Shown piece by piece: positions 24,314 through 32,450 of a stretch of DNA of 33,726 nt; the stretch's first letter is position 1, and every line of letters begins with the position of its first letter. This DNA is from Microcystis viridis FACHB-1342 (GTDB lineage: Bacteria; Cyanobacteriota; Cyanobacteriia; Cyanobacteriales; Microcystaceae). The notes beneath the pieces were generated by a model. The model worked only from the letters and a program-made list of their open reading frames with translations. It was not told where the DNA came from and searched no databases. The DNA is taken from NCBI RefSeq assembly GCF_014698335.1, contig NZ_JACJSV010000052.1, positions 1-33,726 on the forward strand, in the 5' to 3' direction. The translations under genes were made by a program, and so were the position numbers.

Positions 24314-26224
24314 ATGATTCAGAGTATCTCGTCCTCTTGGTTTTCTGAGTATTCCTCGGCAGTTGCCGCAGGAATTTGCGCTATTTTAGTCTTTTTTGGT
24401 TGGTTATGCCTACACTTTAACCTGATCGGCCCAGCTTTCATCCTACTAGCGATCGCCTATGTGGTGGGAGGATACGAGAGTACCCAAGCAGGATTGACGA
24501 CTTTATGGGAGGAAAAAGAACTAGATGTGGACCTGTTAATGATTGTAGCGGCCTTGGGGGCGGCGATTTTGGGACTCTGGGATAGTAATTACTATCTCAT
24601 CATCGATGGAGCCGTTTTAATCCTGATTTTCGCTATTAGTGGCGCTTTAGAACAGATTGCCATGGCAAAAACCGATCGCAATATTCGTTCTCTCATGGCC
24701 ATGACTCCCGATACTGCTAGATTAATCACGGGAGACAGGGAAAAAGAGGTTCCTATCAAGCAATTACAGATCGGTGATACAGTTTTGGTCAAACCGGGTG
24801 AATTAATCCCCATTGACGGCATTATTATGGAGGGAAACAGTCCCATCAATCAAGCGCCAATTACCGGAGAATCCCTTCCGGTGGATAAAACCATCGGGGA
24901 AGAAGTCTTTGCGGGAACTCTCAACGGTGCGGGAGTGCTACGTTTAAAGGTGGAAACTCCCCCCGAAAGTCGCTTAATTGAGAGGGTGATTCGTTTGGTA
25001 GAAAAGGCACAAAATGAATCCCCTCCCTCCCAAGAGTTTATCGAAGGTTTCGAGCGAGGTTATGCGAAAATTATCGTGATTTTGGGCTTAATTTTCGGGA
25101 TTTTACCGCCTTTTTTCTGGGGTTGGACCTGGGAAACTACTATCTATCGGGCCTTAATTTTTCTCGTGGTGGCTTCTCCCTGTGCTTTAATGGCCTCGAT
25201 TATGCCAGCTTTGTTATCGGGTATCGCTAACGGGGCAAAACAGGGGATTTTATTCAAAAATGGCGCAAGATTGGAGATGATCGGCCGCATACGAGCGATC
25301 GCTTTTGATAAAACCGGCACTCTCACCCTTGGTAAGTTGCAAGTGGTGGAAATTATCCCTATCCATGCAGTCAGCGAAAATGAGGTGTTAGCGGTGGCTG
25401 CATCCCTAGAATCCTGTTCGGAACATCCCATCGGATCCGCTATTACCGCCACAGCCAGGGAACGTGGTATAAATTTCTTCAGTGCTAATCAGGTGCAAGC
25501 GGTATCGGGACGGGGTATCACGGGAAAAATTGCCGATAAGTCGGTATCTGTGGGCAATTTTACCTATATTCGTGACCATATTACTGATCTTGACCAGAAT
25601 ATTTTAGCTATCCGCGAACGTTTACAAAAAGAAGGCAGAACCCTCGTCTGGGTAGTACAAGAGAATCAGATAATCGGGGCGATCGCCGTGGCCGATACCC
25701 TGCGGGAATCGGCAGTTAATCTGGTGAAGCAGCTAAAAAAGATCGGTATCGAACATATCGTTTTAATTACGGGTGATAATCAACAAAGTGCCGATCAAGT
25801 CGCTGAAAAACTCGGCATTGAGGAGGTTTACGCTGATTTACTGCCCGAAGATAAGTTAAGCGTGATCAAAAATCTGCAAGAAAAATATCACACTGTCGCT
25901 ATGGTGGGGGATGGCATTAATGACGCGCCCGCTTTAGCTATGGCTAATGTGGGGATTGCCATGGGAAAAGCTGGTAGTGATGTGGCCTTGGAAACGGCCG
26001 ATATTATCCTTATGTCCGATAATTTAGCCAAAATTCCCAGCGCAATTAACCTCGGTCGTCGTGCCAATCGCATCGTTAAACAGAATATCACCTTCGCCCT
26101 CGCGTTTATCGGCATATTGCTGATAGCCAATTTTGCCGGTGATATAACTTTACCTCTGGGTGTCATCGGTCATGAAGGATCGACGGTATTAGTGACTCTA
26201 AGCGGTTTAAGATTGTTCAAATAG
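24314..26224 (+). CDS. coaT: P1B-4-type heavy-metal ATPase, probable cobalt exporter
   Basis: A 636-residue P-type ATPase. It has no N-terminal metal-binding (HMA) domain. Actuator motif TGES at 184-187; the membrane metal site is SPC at 288-290 rather than CPC; phosphorylation motif DKTGT at 332-336; SEHP in the N-domain; GDGINDAP at about 532; and HEGST at 620-624 in the last helix region. SPC plus HEGS/GT with about six helices is the P1B-4 signature, whose best-known cyanobacterial member is the Co2+ exporter CoaT of Synechocystis. Zn or Fe transport cannot be excluded. No CoaR-like MerR regulator lies beside it. It is followed 20 bp later by hisS. Confidence 0.9.
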   Translation: MIQSISSSWFSEYSSAVAAGICAILVFFGWLCLHFNLIGPAFILLAIAYVVGGYESTQAGLTTLWEEKELDVDLLMIVAALGAAILGLWDSNYYLIIDGAVLILIFAISGALEQIAMAKTDRNIRSLMAMTPDTARLITGDREKEVPIKQLQIGDTVLVKPGELIPIDGIIMEGNSPINQAPITGESLPVDKTIGEEVFAGTLNGAGVLRLKVETPPESRLIERVIRLVEKAQNESPPSQEFIEGFERGYAKIIVILGLIFGILPPFFWGWTWETTIYRALIFLVVASPCALMASIMPALLSGIANGAKQGILFKNGARLEMIGRIRAIAFDKTGTLTLGKLQVVEIIPIHAVSENEVLAVAASLESCSEHPIGSAITATARERGINFFSANQVQAVSGRGITGKIADKSVSVGNFTYIRDHITDLDQNILAIRERLQKEGRTLVWVVQENQIIGAIAVADTLRESAVNLVKQLKKIGIEHIVLITGDNQQSADQVAEKLGIEEVYADLLPEDKLSVIKNLQEKYHTVAMVGDGINDAPALAMANVGIAMGKAGSDVALETADIILMSDNLAKIPSAINLGRRANRIVKQNITFALAFIGILLIANFAGDITLPLGVIGHEGSTVLVTLSGLRLFK

Positions 26225-26244
26225 GGATAAAAATACAGAGAACT

Positions 26245-27525
26245 ATGGGCGAAATCCAGGCAATCCGAGGCACAAAAGATATTTTACCGGCGGAGATCGG
26301 TTACTGGCAGTGGTTAGAGGAAACTGCCAGCAGAATTTTAGGGACTGCGCTGTATCAAGAGATACGAACTCCCATTTTTGAACAGACGCAACTTTTTGAA
26401 CGGGGTATCGGGGAAGCGACGGACGTGGTGGGTAAAGAAATGTACACTTTCCTCGATCGCGGTCAACGTTCCCTGACTTTGCGACCGGAGGGAACGGCTG
26501 GGGTCGTTCGCGCCTATATTGAACACAAATTACAGGCCGCCGGAGGAGTACAAAGACTCTGGTATAAGGGGCCGATGTTTCGTTATGAACGTCCGCAAGC
26601 GGGTAGGCAGCGACAGTTTCATCAAATTGGGGTCGAATTGTTGGGAACTGATGACCCTAGGGCGGATGTGGAAGTAATTACCCTTGCCAGCGAGATATTA
26701 AAAGCTGTGGGGCTAGAAAACCTAAAATTAGATATTAATTCCCTGGGAAATGCCCAAGATAGGCAAAATTATCGTCAGGCCCTGCTAGATTATTTGACTC
26801 CCTACAAAGCTGATTTAGACGCGGATTCTCAACAGAGATTAGAAAAAAATCCCCTGCGAATTTTGGATAGTAAGGACGAGAAAACCAAGATTATCTGTAA
26901 GAATGCCCCCAGTATTCTTGAACATCTCGGTAGTGATTCTCAAAAGCATTTTGAACGGGTGCAATCTTTACTAACCGATTTGGGAGTTATCTATAATCTT
27001 AATCCCTCTTTAGTGCGCGGATTGGACTATTACACCCATACGGCCTTTGAAATTCAGTCCGATGATTTAGGCGCTCAAGCTACGGTTTGCGGTGGTGGTC
27101 GTTATGATGGTTTAATAGCTCAATTAGGCGGTCCAGACACGCCGGCAGTGGGTTGGGCGATCGGTTTAGAACGTCTGATTATATTATTACAACAAAAGCA
27201 ATCTTTATCTTTTTTGGTTCCCGATTTTTATCTCGTCTCCAAAGGAGAAAAAGCTGAGGCCCGCAGTGTGGTGTTAGCGCAACAATTACGCGGATTGGGG
27301 TTTAGCGTTGAGTTAGACTTAAGCGGCAGCGCTTTCGGGAAACAATTTAAACGGGCCGATCGAGCTAAGGCCGTGGGCTGTATAATTTTGGGGGATGCTG
27401 AGGCTGAAAATGGCACGGTACAACTGAAATGGATGGCCACCCAAGAACAAATTAGTCTAACCCAAGCGGATTTACTGACACAAGCAGGGGAATTAAAAGC
27501 GCAAATCTCCCGGCACAAATCCTAA
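26245..27525 (+). CDS. hisS: Histidyl-tRNA synthetase
   Basis: A 426-residue class II synthetase. IRGTKDILPAE at the start, RTPIFEQTQLFERGIGEATD (motif 1 region), LRPEGTAGVVRAYIEHKL and FRYERPQAGRQRQFHQIGVE (motif 2), LVRGLDYYTHTAFEI (HisA-type loop) and GWAIGLERL (motif 3). The C-terminal anticodon-binding domain follows (LRGLGFSVELDLSGSAFGKQF). It charges tRNA-His with histidine in the cytoplasm. It starts 20 bp after the ATPase gene and may be co-transcribed with it. Confidence 0.97.
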   Translation: MGEIQAIRGTKDILPAEIGYWQWLEETASRILGTALYQEIRTPIFEQTQLFERGIGEATDVVGKEMYTFLDRGQRSLTLRPEGTAGVVRAYIEHKLQAAGGVQRLWYKGPMFRYERPQAGRQRQFHQIGVELLGTDDPRADVEVITLASEILKAVGLENLKLDINSLGNAQDRQNYRQALLDYLTPYKADLDADSQQRLEKNPLRILDSKDEKTKIICKNAPSILEHLGSDSQKHFERVQSLLTDLGVIYNLNPSLVRGLDYYTHTAFEIQSDDLGAQATVCGGGRYDGLIAQLGGPDTPAVGWAIGLERLIILLQQKQSLSFLVPDFYLVSKGEKAEARSVVLAQQLRGLGFSVELDLSGSAFGKQFKRADRAKAVGCIILGDAEAENGTVQLKWMATQEQISLTQADLLTQAGELKAQISRHKS

Positions 27526-27566
27526 GTTTTAGCGTCATGGCCAAACATTAGGCCTAGGCTAGGATT

Positions 27567-28217
27567 ATGGAATTTATACTGCAAAAACAAGGGGAAAATC
27601 ACGGACGCACAATTTCTACTAATTCCCTAGAAATTGTCTCGGGAAACTATCGTCTTTTGGCCCGTCTGGATTCTCCTTTTGCTCATATTGAAGTGCGTAT
27701 CGATTACGAATCTCCCGAAAGTAGTGAACGATATACCCATTATTATCGATCGGATGCTGGGAGGTGGCTGGAAATTTTTTCCTATCGAGATTTAGGAATA
27801 GGTAGCTGGAAAATTCGCTGTTATGGGGATATTTTGGCCGAATTAGGGGGGCAAGGTTGGCAAGAAATGTTAACTTTAATTGTTACTCCTGTTAAGATCA
27901 ATTATCTGGCTCAATTAGAACAGTTAATTAAAACCGAAATTGAACCTTTCTTAGCACGAGAATCCTCTCGAGAAATGGTAAAATTAGAACTGGCCGATTT
28001 AACTAATAATTCTGCGTTTGTTTTTGATTTATGCCTACCAGAGGAAACAATGACTGCTGGGGAAGGGGTAACTCTAGAACTGCCGGAACCTGCTAATATG
28101 AAAAAGAGCCTTCAAAGTTTATCTAATCGCAATTCTGCACCCCTACCCCCGAAAATATCCGGTTCTAATTCTCGCCGAAAATCACCGCAACTGCCCCCAA
28201 TTCCTAAAAATAAATAA
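27567..28217 (+). CDS. Conserved cyanobacterial-type hypothetical protein
   Basis: A 216-residue protein. The first ~120 residues are beta rich with aromatic and charged alternation (YRLLARLDSPFAHIEVRIDY; YTHYYRSDAGRWLEIFSYRD; GSWKIRCYGDILAELGGQGW), resembling an immunoglobulin-like or CBM-like sandwich. The tail is proline/serine/lysine rich (PPKISGSNSRRKSPQLPPIP) and probably disordered. No enzyme motif and no signal peptide are seen. It follows hisS by 41 bp on the same strand and converges on murJ. Function unknown. Confidence 0.65.
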   Translation: MEFILQKQGENHGRTISTNSLEIVSGNYRLLARLDSPFAHIEVRIDYESPESSERYTHYYRSDAGRWLEIFSYRDLGIGSWKIRCYGDILAELGGQGWQEMLTLIVTPVKINYLAQLEQLIKTEIEPFLARESSREMVKLELADLTNNSAFVFDLCLPEETMTAGEGVTLELPEPANMKKSLQSLSNRNSAPLPPKISGSNSRRKSPQLPPIPKNK

Positions 28218-28258
28218 CCTGATAGTATGTAATGATGAGGTGAGGCAGCAACTTAAAC

Positions 28259-29857
28259 CTAAGATTTTTTCAAGAACTTCTGACGAACTCGCGAGATTAA
28301 CAGGTCTAATTCAGGTAACTTCAATAACATCGCACCGAGGAGGAATAAACCCACCGCTACCGTTGAGGCAAAACCTAACTGTAATAATTGTAGGAAAATA
28401 TTACCAGCACCGAAAACCTTTTCCCATCCCCAACTAGCTCCCCAACTAGCAACACCAGAAAGCATTGTAATTACCGTTAATCCCAATAAGGATAAACCCC
28501 ATTCTCCCAAAGGTAAACCTCCTAAACGACGATTTAAAATCACCGTAAAAATGCCCATAGAAAGGATATTAACCCCCACGGTTGCTAAAACAATCCCCGG
28601 AGTACCAAAAGGTCTATACAAGAGGAAATCCAGCGCACCATTGAGAAAAATATTTACCATACTCACCTTAAAAGGAGTTTCGCCATCACCCAAAGCATAG
28701 AACACTCGTACTAAAACATCGCGACCGAGATAGAAAAACATCCCGAAACCGTAGGCCATTAATACGGGAACCACCTGTTCCGAGGCAGCCAGATTAAAGG
28801 CACCCCGTTGATAGATAACCCGCACTACCGGGAAAGCGAGGGCGATAAAGATAGCGGTGAAGGGTAACATGGTTAAAGCCGTCAATAATAAACCCTGACG
28901 GATTCTTTGCTTCAATTCTCCCCAATTTTCCGGTTCCGTCAGTCGAGAAAATATCGGCATAAACGGCACGAGAATCATGTTAGACATGATGCCCAAGGGC
29001 GTGAGAACGATAAAACTGGCGTAACGCATGGAAGCAGCGGCATTTTCGATAAAAGAAGCGAAAAAGAGGTCAGTATAAACGTTAATATGCAACATTCCCG
29101 AAGATAAGGTGGCCGGAATCATCACCCGCAACACCTCCGACACCCCCGGTATCCGCCAATCCCAACGAAATATTAATTTTCCTAAACCTGCCTTGACTTG
29201 TGCGCCCACTTGTGCTAACCATTGCCAGAGCGCCCCGACGAGAGTACCACCGGCGAGGACAAAACCCCCCAGTTGCACATATTGCGGCTCATCAATGCGA
29301 TCGCCAAGAAACCAAGCCAGCAAACCCACCCCGATAATCACCGCCACACTGGAAAAAAGCGGACTGAGACTCGGTAGCCAGTATTGGTCCGCCGCGTTGA
29401 GAGTACCGAAACCGATGCCGATTAAACCAGCTAAAACCGCCATGGGGGCCATAATTTGCAGTTGTTGAATGGCCATGCTGCGGGTGGCGGCATCTAAACC
29501 GGGAGCGAGAACATCGATAAAAATATTGGCAAAAACGATTAAAAAGACGGTGACAGTTAATAAAATCGCACTGACTAGGGTGGTGACAGTCTCGACAATC
29601 GGCGCGGACTCGGATTTATCTCTTTTGGCCAAAACACTGACCAAAGCACTGTGAAAGGGGCCGTTAATGCCACCGAGGAGAATTAACAGAAAACCGGGGA
29701 TAACGTAGGCAAAAGCGTAGGCGTTCACCACCGGCCCGACACCGTAGGCAGCGGCGATTACCTGTTCGCGGACTAAACCAAAAACCTTACTGATTAAGGT
29801 GGCAACGGCGACAATTCCGGCAATACCGGCTAAGGAACGGGTAGCTTTCTTATTAAT
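28259..29857 (-). CDS. murJ: Lipid II flippase MurJ (MviN)
   Basis: About 532 residues if started at codon 29857. Fourteen hydrophobic helices and the family hallmarks SLAGIAGIVAVATLISKVFG, REQVIAAAYG, GGINGPFHSALVSVL and YQRGAF are present. It moves lipid II across the cytoplasmic membrane for peptidoglycan synthesis. The start is unusual: the homologous N-terminus begins at INKKATRSLAG, but no ATG, GTG or TTG lies there. An ATT codon at 29857-29855 has a GAGGTG sequence 6-12 bp upstream. The nearest canonical in-frame starts (GTG 29968, ATG 29986) lie inside the upstream SH3-like gene. The coordinates given use the ATT and are a guess. Confidence 0.9.
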   Translation of the reverse strand: MNKKATRSLAGIAGIVAVATLISKVFGLVREQVIAAAYGVGPVVNAYAFAYVIPGFLLILLGGINGPFHSALVSVLAKRDKSESAPIVETVTTLVSAILLTVTVFLIVFANIFIDVLAPGLDAATRSMAIQQLQIMAPMAVLAGLIGIGFGTLNAADQYWLPSLSPLFSSVAVIIGVGLLAWFLGDRIDEPQYVQLGGFVLAGGTLVGALWQWLAQVGAQVKAGLGKLIFRWDWRIPGVSEVLRVMIPATLSSGMLHINVYTDLFFASFIENAAASMRYASFIVLTPLGIMSNMILVPFMPIFSRLTEPENWGELKQRIRQGLLLTALTMLPFTAIFIALAFPVVRVIYQRGAFNLAASEQVVPVLMAYGFGMFFYLGRDVLVRVFYALGDGETPFKVSMVNIFLNGALDFLLYRPFGTPGIVLATVGVNILSMGIFTVILNRRLGGLPLGEWGLSLLGLTVITMLSGVASWGASWGWEKVFGAGNIFLQLLQLGFASTVAVGLFLLGAMLLKLPELDLLISRVRQKFLKKS

Positions 29858-29930
29858 GACGACACCTCGAAAGAAAACAACTGCATTGATCGATTTTACC
29901 CGTTTCTGTGTTCCCGTAGAAAAGCGATCT

Positions 29931-30467
29931 CTAGTTGTCAAATTTAATTTGACTGGAATGTATAACACCCATTTCCCCACAGACATTCGTATAATACCAA
30001 GAGCCAACTGAACCATAAATATTGATGGTTCTACGTTCTCTGACTGAACAGATGATATTGCCATTGGGGGATGTTCTCACATTTGATGGTGGAGAAAACA
30101 CTATTGCTGTAGCGATTCTTGATGTGGATTGAGAACTATTAAATCTGTAACTACACACCACCTCTAGCATTGTTTGAGTCGCCTGAGAGCGGGGACGATG
30201 AATTTGTCTTTCGGGAAAAGTCGTCCAAGTTCCGTTATCACAATTAGCTTGGCTAACCAGTCGTTGATTTCCTAAATAATAAACAAAGTCAACACTACGC
30301 GAACTAGCCGGAACAATTGAACATAAATCGATGTTAACGCTTTTTCCCGTCACAGCAGTTCCGGCAAAGTAATTACAAGTTTGAGCCAAAACTATATTGG
30401 GTTTTGCCCAGGAAGTACCGACTACCATTGTCAAAGATAGACTAGAAATCAAAATAATTTTTTTCAT
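29931..30467 (-). CDS. Secreted protein with C-terminal SH3-like domain
   Basis: A 178-residue protein. The signal peptide MKKIILISSLSLTMVVGTSWA is clear. A middle beta-rich domain has two cysteine pairs (TCNYFAGTAV, DLCSIVP, ANCDNGTW, EVVCSYRF). The C-terminal part (SNVRTSPNGNIICSV, then TINIYGSVGSWYYTN, GVIHSSQIKFDN) has the form of a bacterial SH3b domain, which binds cell wall in other proteins. It is 73 bp upstream of the murJ ATT codon on the same strand. Its last 100 bp, with the sequence just beyond its stop, are duplicated at 30573-30702. Confidence 0.78.
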   Translation of the reverse strand: MKKIILISSLSLTMVVGTSWAKPNIVLAQTCNYFAGTAVTGKSVNIDLCSIVPASSRSVDFVYYLGNQRLVSQANCDNGTWTTFPERQIHRPRSQATQTMLEVVCSYRFNSSQSTSRIATAIVFSPPSNVRTSPNGNIICSVRERRTINIYGSVGSWYYTNVCGEMGVIHSSQIKFDN

Positions 30468-30572
30468 GGTTGATTTGACATTTTCTGGAGGCTTTTTCTG
30501 AGATCATTTTATACTCAATTGAATTGCGGCTAGAACCTGATGGCGACAAAATATTAGTATTTTTTATCTAAT

Positions 30573-30702
30573 TCTCTGTTCCCGTAGAAAAGCGATCGCT
30601 AGTTGTCAAATTTAATTTGACTGGAATGTATAACACCCATTTCTCCATAGACATTCGTATCATACCAAGAGCCAACCGAACCATAAATATTGATGGTTCT
30701 AC
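30573..30702 (-). pseudogene. Duplicated 3' end of the SH3-like gene
   Basis: About 130 bp nearly identical to 29905-30034: it contains the SH3b end (TINIYGSVGSWYDTN, GVIHSSQIKFDN, stop at 30599-30601) and the bases just past the stop (GTTCCCGTAGAAAAGCGATC). It lacks the rest of the gene. The duplication crosses into what precedes murJ. Confidence 0.85.
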
Positions 30703-30769
30703 TCTTGATTACAAAAATCCCCCGTTCAAGAAAACTTAACAATGCCCACCAGCGATCGCAGTTGACAAG

Positions 30770-30952
30770 ACTAAAGCGATCGCACTAGATAAAAGGGTTT
30801 CTAACGCGATCGCCAAAGGTTTAAGGATGCGAGGGATTGATGTTACAATGTCTTCAGAGAAAGAGCTAATGGGGGTTTCTGATGAGGAACAGTTAGCTTA
30901 TGCTTTATTGCAAGGCCGAGTTATTTTCACTTTTGATGATGGCGATCGCTGA
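30770..30952 (+). pseudogene. DUF5615 (PIN-like toxin) gene remnant
   Basis: The plus strand encodes AIAKGLRMRGIDVTMSSEKE, then GVSDEEQLAYALLQGRVIFT and FDDGDR before a stop at 30950. This is the middle part of DUF5615 PIN-like toxin genes, whose full length is about 110-120 residues. The normal MKFLADE start is degraded and the C-terminal part is lost at the first FDDD motif, so it is inactive. Usually paired with a DUF433 antitoxin, not seen here. Confidence 0.7.
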
Positions 30953-31003
30953 TGCTTCTACGCGCTGTGCTAACATCTCCAATATTATAGGTGTTTTTGC
31001 TTT

Positions 31004-31210
31004 ATGAAAAATCAGTTATTAAAATTAGCTTTTGAAGTAGAAATTGAAGAAGGGGAGCAACTCAATCTTCCCAGTTCTATTGTGCAAGGAATTGGTAAAG
31101 GGAAGTGGGTGATTACTATTCAGCCCAAAACCTTAGTTAGCGATCGCCTTCATTCTTCTTTTCTGAATAGTTATGCCTCAGAAGACGAAGGTTTATATGA
31201 CGATTATTAA
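31004..31210 (+). CDS. Small antitoxin-like protein
   Basis: A 68-residue acidic protein (KLAFEVEIEEGEQLNLPSSI then GIGKGKWVITIQPKTL). Its last 14 bases overlap the start of a MazF/PemK-type toxin frame at 31197, the organisation of a type II toxin-antitoxin pair. The toxin is truncated, so this antitoxin would now be an orphan. The family is assigned by context rather than by motif. Confidence 0.6.
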   Translation: MKNQLLKLAFEVEIEEGEQLNLPSSIVQGIGKGKWVITIQPKTLVSDRLHSSFLNSYASEDEGLYDDY

Positions 31211-31310
31211 AGGAGGTGAGTTCTGGGTTGCCAAAATTCTATTTACTGATGGTACATCATCAAAAAAAAGACCTGTGTTGATTCTTTGGGTTGATGGAGA
31301 TGACGTGTGA
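31197..31310 (+). pseudogene. Truncated MazF/PemK-family toxin
   Basis: The frame gives MTIIKGGEFWVAKILFTDGT then [17 protein letters not shown] and a TGA at 31308. FTDG and [10 protein letters not shown] are the typical N-terminal motifs of MazF/PemK mRNA endonucleases. Only 37 codons remain; the rest (about 80 residues) is replaced by psbA sequence that begins at the same spot. Confidence 0.75.
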
Positions 31311-31702
31311 GTGGTTATACAACGGTGGTCCCTACCAGTTAGTCATTTTCCACTTCTTACTAGGTGTCTTCTGCTACCTCGGTCGGACGTTTAATCTTCC
31401 AATACGCTTCTTTCAACAACAGCCGCTCTCTGCACTTCTTCTTAGGTGCTTGGCCGGTAATCGGTATCTGGTTTACGGCAATGGGTGTTAGCACCATGGC
31501 GTTTAACCTCAACGGTTTCAACTTCAACCAGTCGATTCTCGATTCTCAAGGTCGTGTAATCGGTACCTGGGCCGATGTGTTAAACCGCGCTGGTATCGGG
31601 ATGGAAGTAATGCACGAGCGTAATGCTCACAACTTCCCCTTAGACTTAGCTAGTGGCGAACAGGCTCCTGTAGCTCTGACCGCTCCTGCTATCAATGGTT
31701 AA
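31309..31702 (+). pseudogene. psbA: psbA (photosystem II D1) pseudogene, truncated and internally deleted
   Basis: The frame from 31309 gives [20 protein letters not shown] and FCYLGR (D1 residues about 104-129). It then jumps, with a one-base frame change at 31381-31388, to [20 protein letters not shown] and on to the C-terminus ALTAPAING (D1 residues about 256-360, stop at 31700). About 125 codons, including the pheophytin/chlorophyll-binding region around His198 and His215, are missing, as are the first ~103 codons. The surviving 3' half is undamaged: the Mn-cluster ligands (HERNAHN, DLA) and [15 protein letters not shown] are intact. It cannot make a functional D1. Confidence 0.9.
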
Positions 31703-31718
31703 TTCCTAGTCTGAACGA

Positions 31719-31747
31719 AAAGGCACTCCCGCGAGGGGGTGCTTTTT
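31719..31747 (+). terminator. psbA-type rho-independent terminator
   Basis: A stem AAGGCACTCCC / GGGGGTGCTTT with GCGA loop followed by T6, directly after the psbA relic stop. It is probably the original psbA terminator carried along with the 3' end. Confidence 0.75.
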
Positions 31748-31849
31748 TGTTTCTTTCAGAGAAGAAACCAGAATCTAGGGATAATGGGGGACAAGGATCC
31801 TTTATTTATACTCTCTAGTTTACTTTTTCTCTTTTCTGTCAGTCTGGGG

Positions 31850-32224
31850 TTAGGCTTCGCTGGTGCGGCGAATACCTTCGTCGAGAATGAAGAACTGAGG
31901 GTTAAGAGAAGCCAACGGCTCCCGCAGCTTTTCGATTTCGGCAGCGGGAGCGTGAACTTCTAGGCGAATAATCTTGGCGATTTTGAGAAGTTCGTCTAGC
32001 AGTTCCCCGACGTTTTGCAGGTGGGCAAGAACTGCGGAAGCATCGACGTAACCCTCGCGGCAATGAAGAATATTGCCGCTAAAGGAAAAAGCATAATGGA
32101 TACAGCCCTCTTCGGTGCGGGTTCTCTCAATGAACTTGGGGCTTAGTTCCTTGAACGCAGCAATTTTTCCTTCTGGTACTTCAAAGTAGGGTACGAGGGT
32201 ACAGCAAGTATCGATTTTGAACAT
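31850..32224 (-). CDS. Antibiotic biosynthesis monooxygenase (ABM)-fold protein
   Basis: A 124-residue protein: LVPYFEVPEGKIAAFKELSP, then TRTEEGCIHYAFSF and EGYVDASAVLAHLQNVGELL, and a C-terminal part with a second strand block (RLEVHAPAAEIEKLREPLAS, FILDEGI). The E-GC-Y and H-...-F patterns fit the dimeric ferredoxin-like ABM fold, also found in quinol monooxygenase-like and stress proteins; most are of unknown reaction. ATG at 32224 has an AAGGAGA ribosome-binding site. It is 226 bp downstream of the FGE-fold gene and on its strand. Confidence 0.8.
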   Translation of the reverse strand: MFKIDTCCTLVPYFEVPEGKIAAFKELSPKFIERTRTEEGCIHYAFSFSGNILHCREGYVDASAVLAHLQNVGELLDELLKIAKIIRLEVHAPAAEIEKLREPLASLNPQFFILDEGIRRTSEA

Positions 32225-32450
32225 TAGATTCTCCTTTTAGGTGGTGCGGAGGGATACCTCGCGTTTGTGGTCTCTTCTGTCAGTCTTGAAAATTTTAACG
32301 AATTTACGTCGTTTCAGGCTAGGAGAAATCAAGATTTCAACCCACTTTGACAAAAGAGAGATCATTCTCTCAATCCCTTTGTAGTACACATATAGTACAT
32401 TTGCCCAAAAAAATCGAACAAGGGTAAAAAGGGAAAAAAGAGGAAAAGGG

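Noticed and set aside
31291-31491. A 66-residue plus-strand protein beginning with an ATG inside the toxin relic
   Set aside because: Its ATG lies in the MazF fragment in another frame and it reads through psbA fragments; best explained as part of the psbA pseudogene.
32225-32450. Searched for a DGR template repeat or Avd gene downstream of the variable region
   Set aside because: No segment resembles the variable region with AAC codons; only AT-rich spacer is present.
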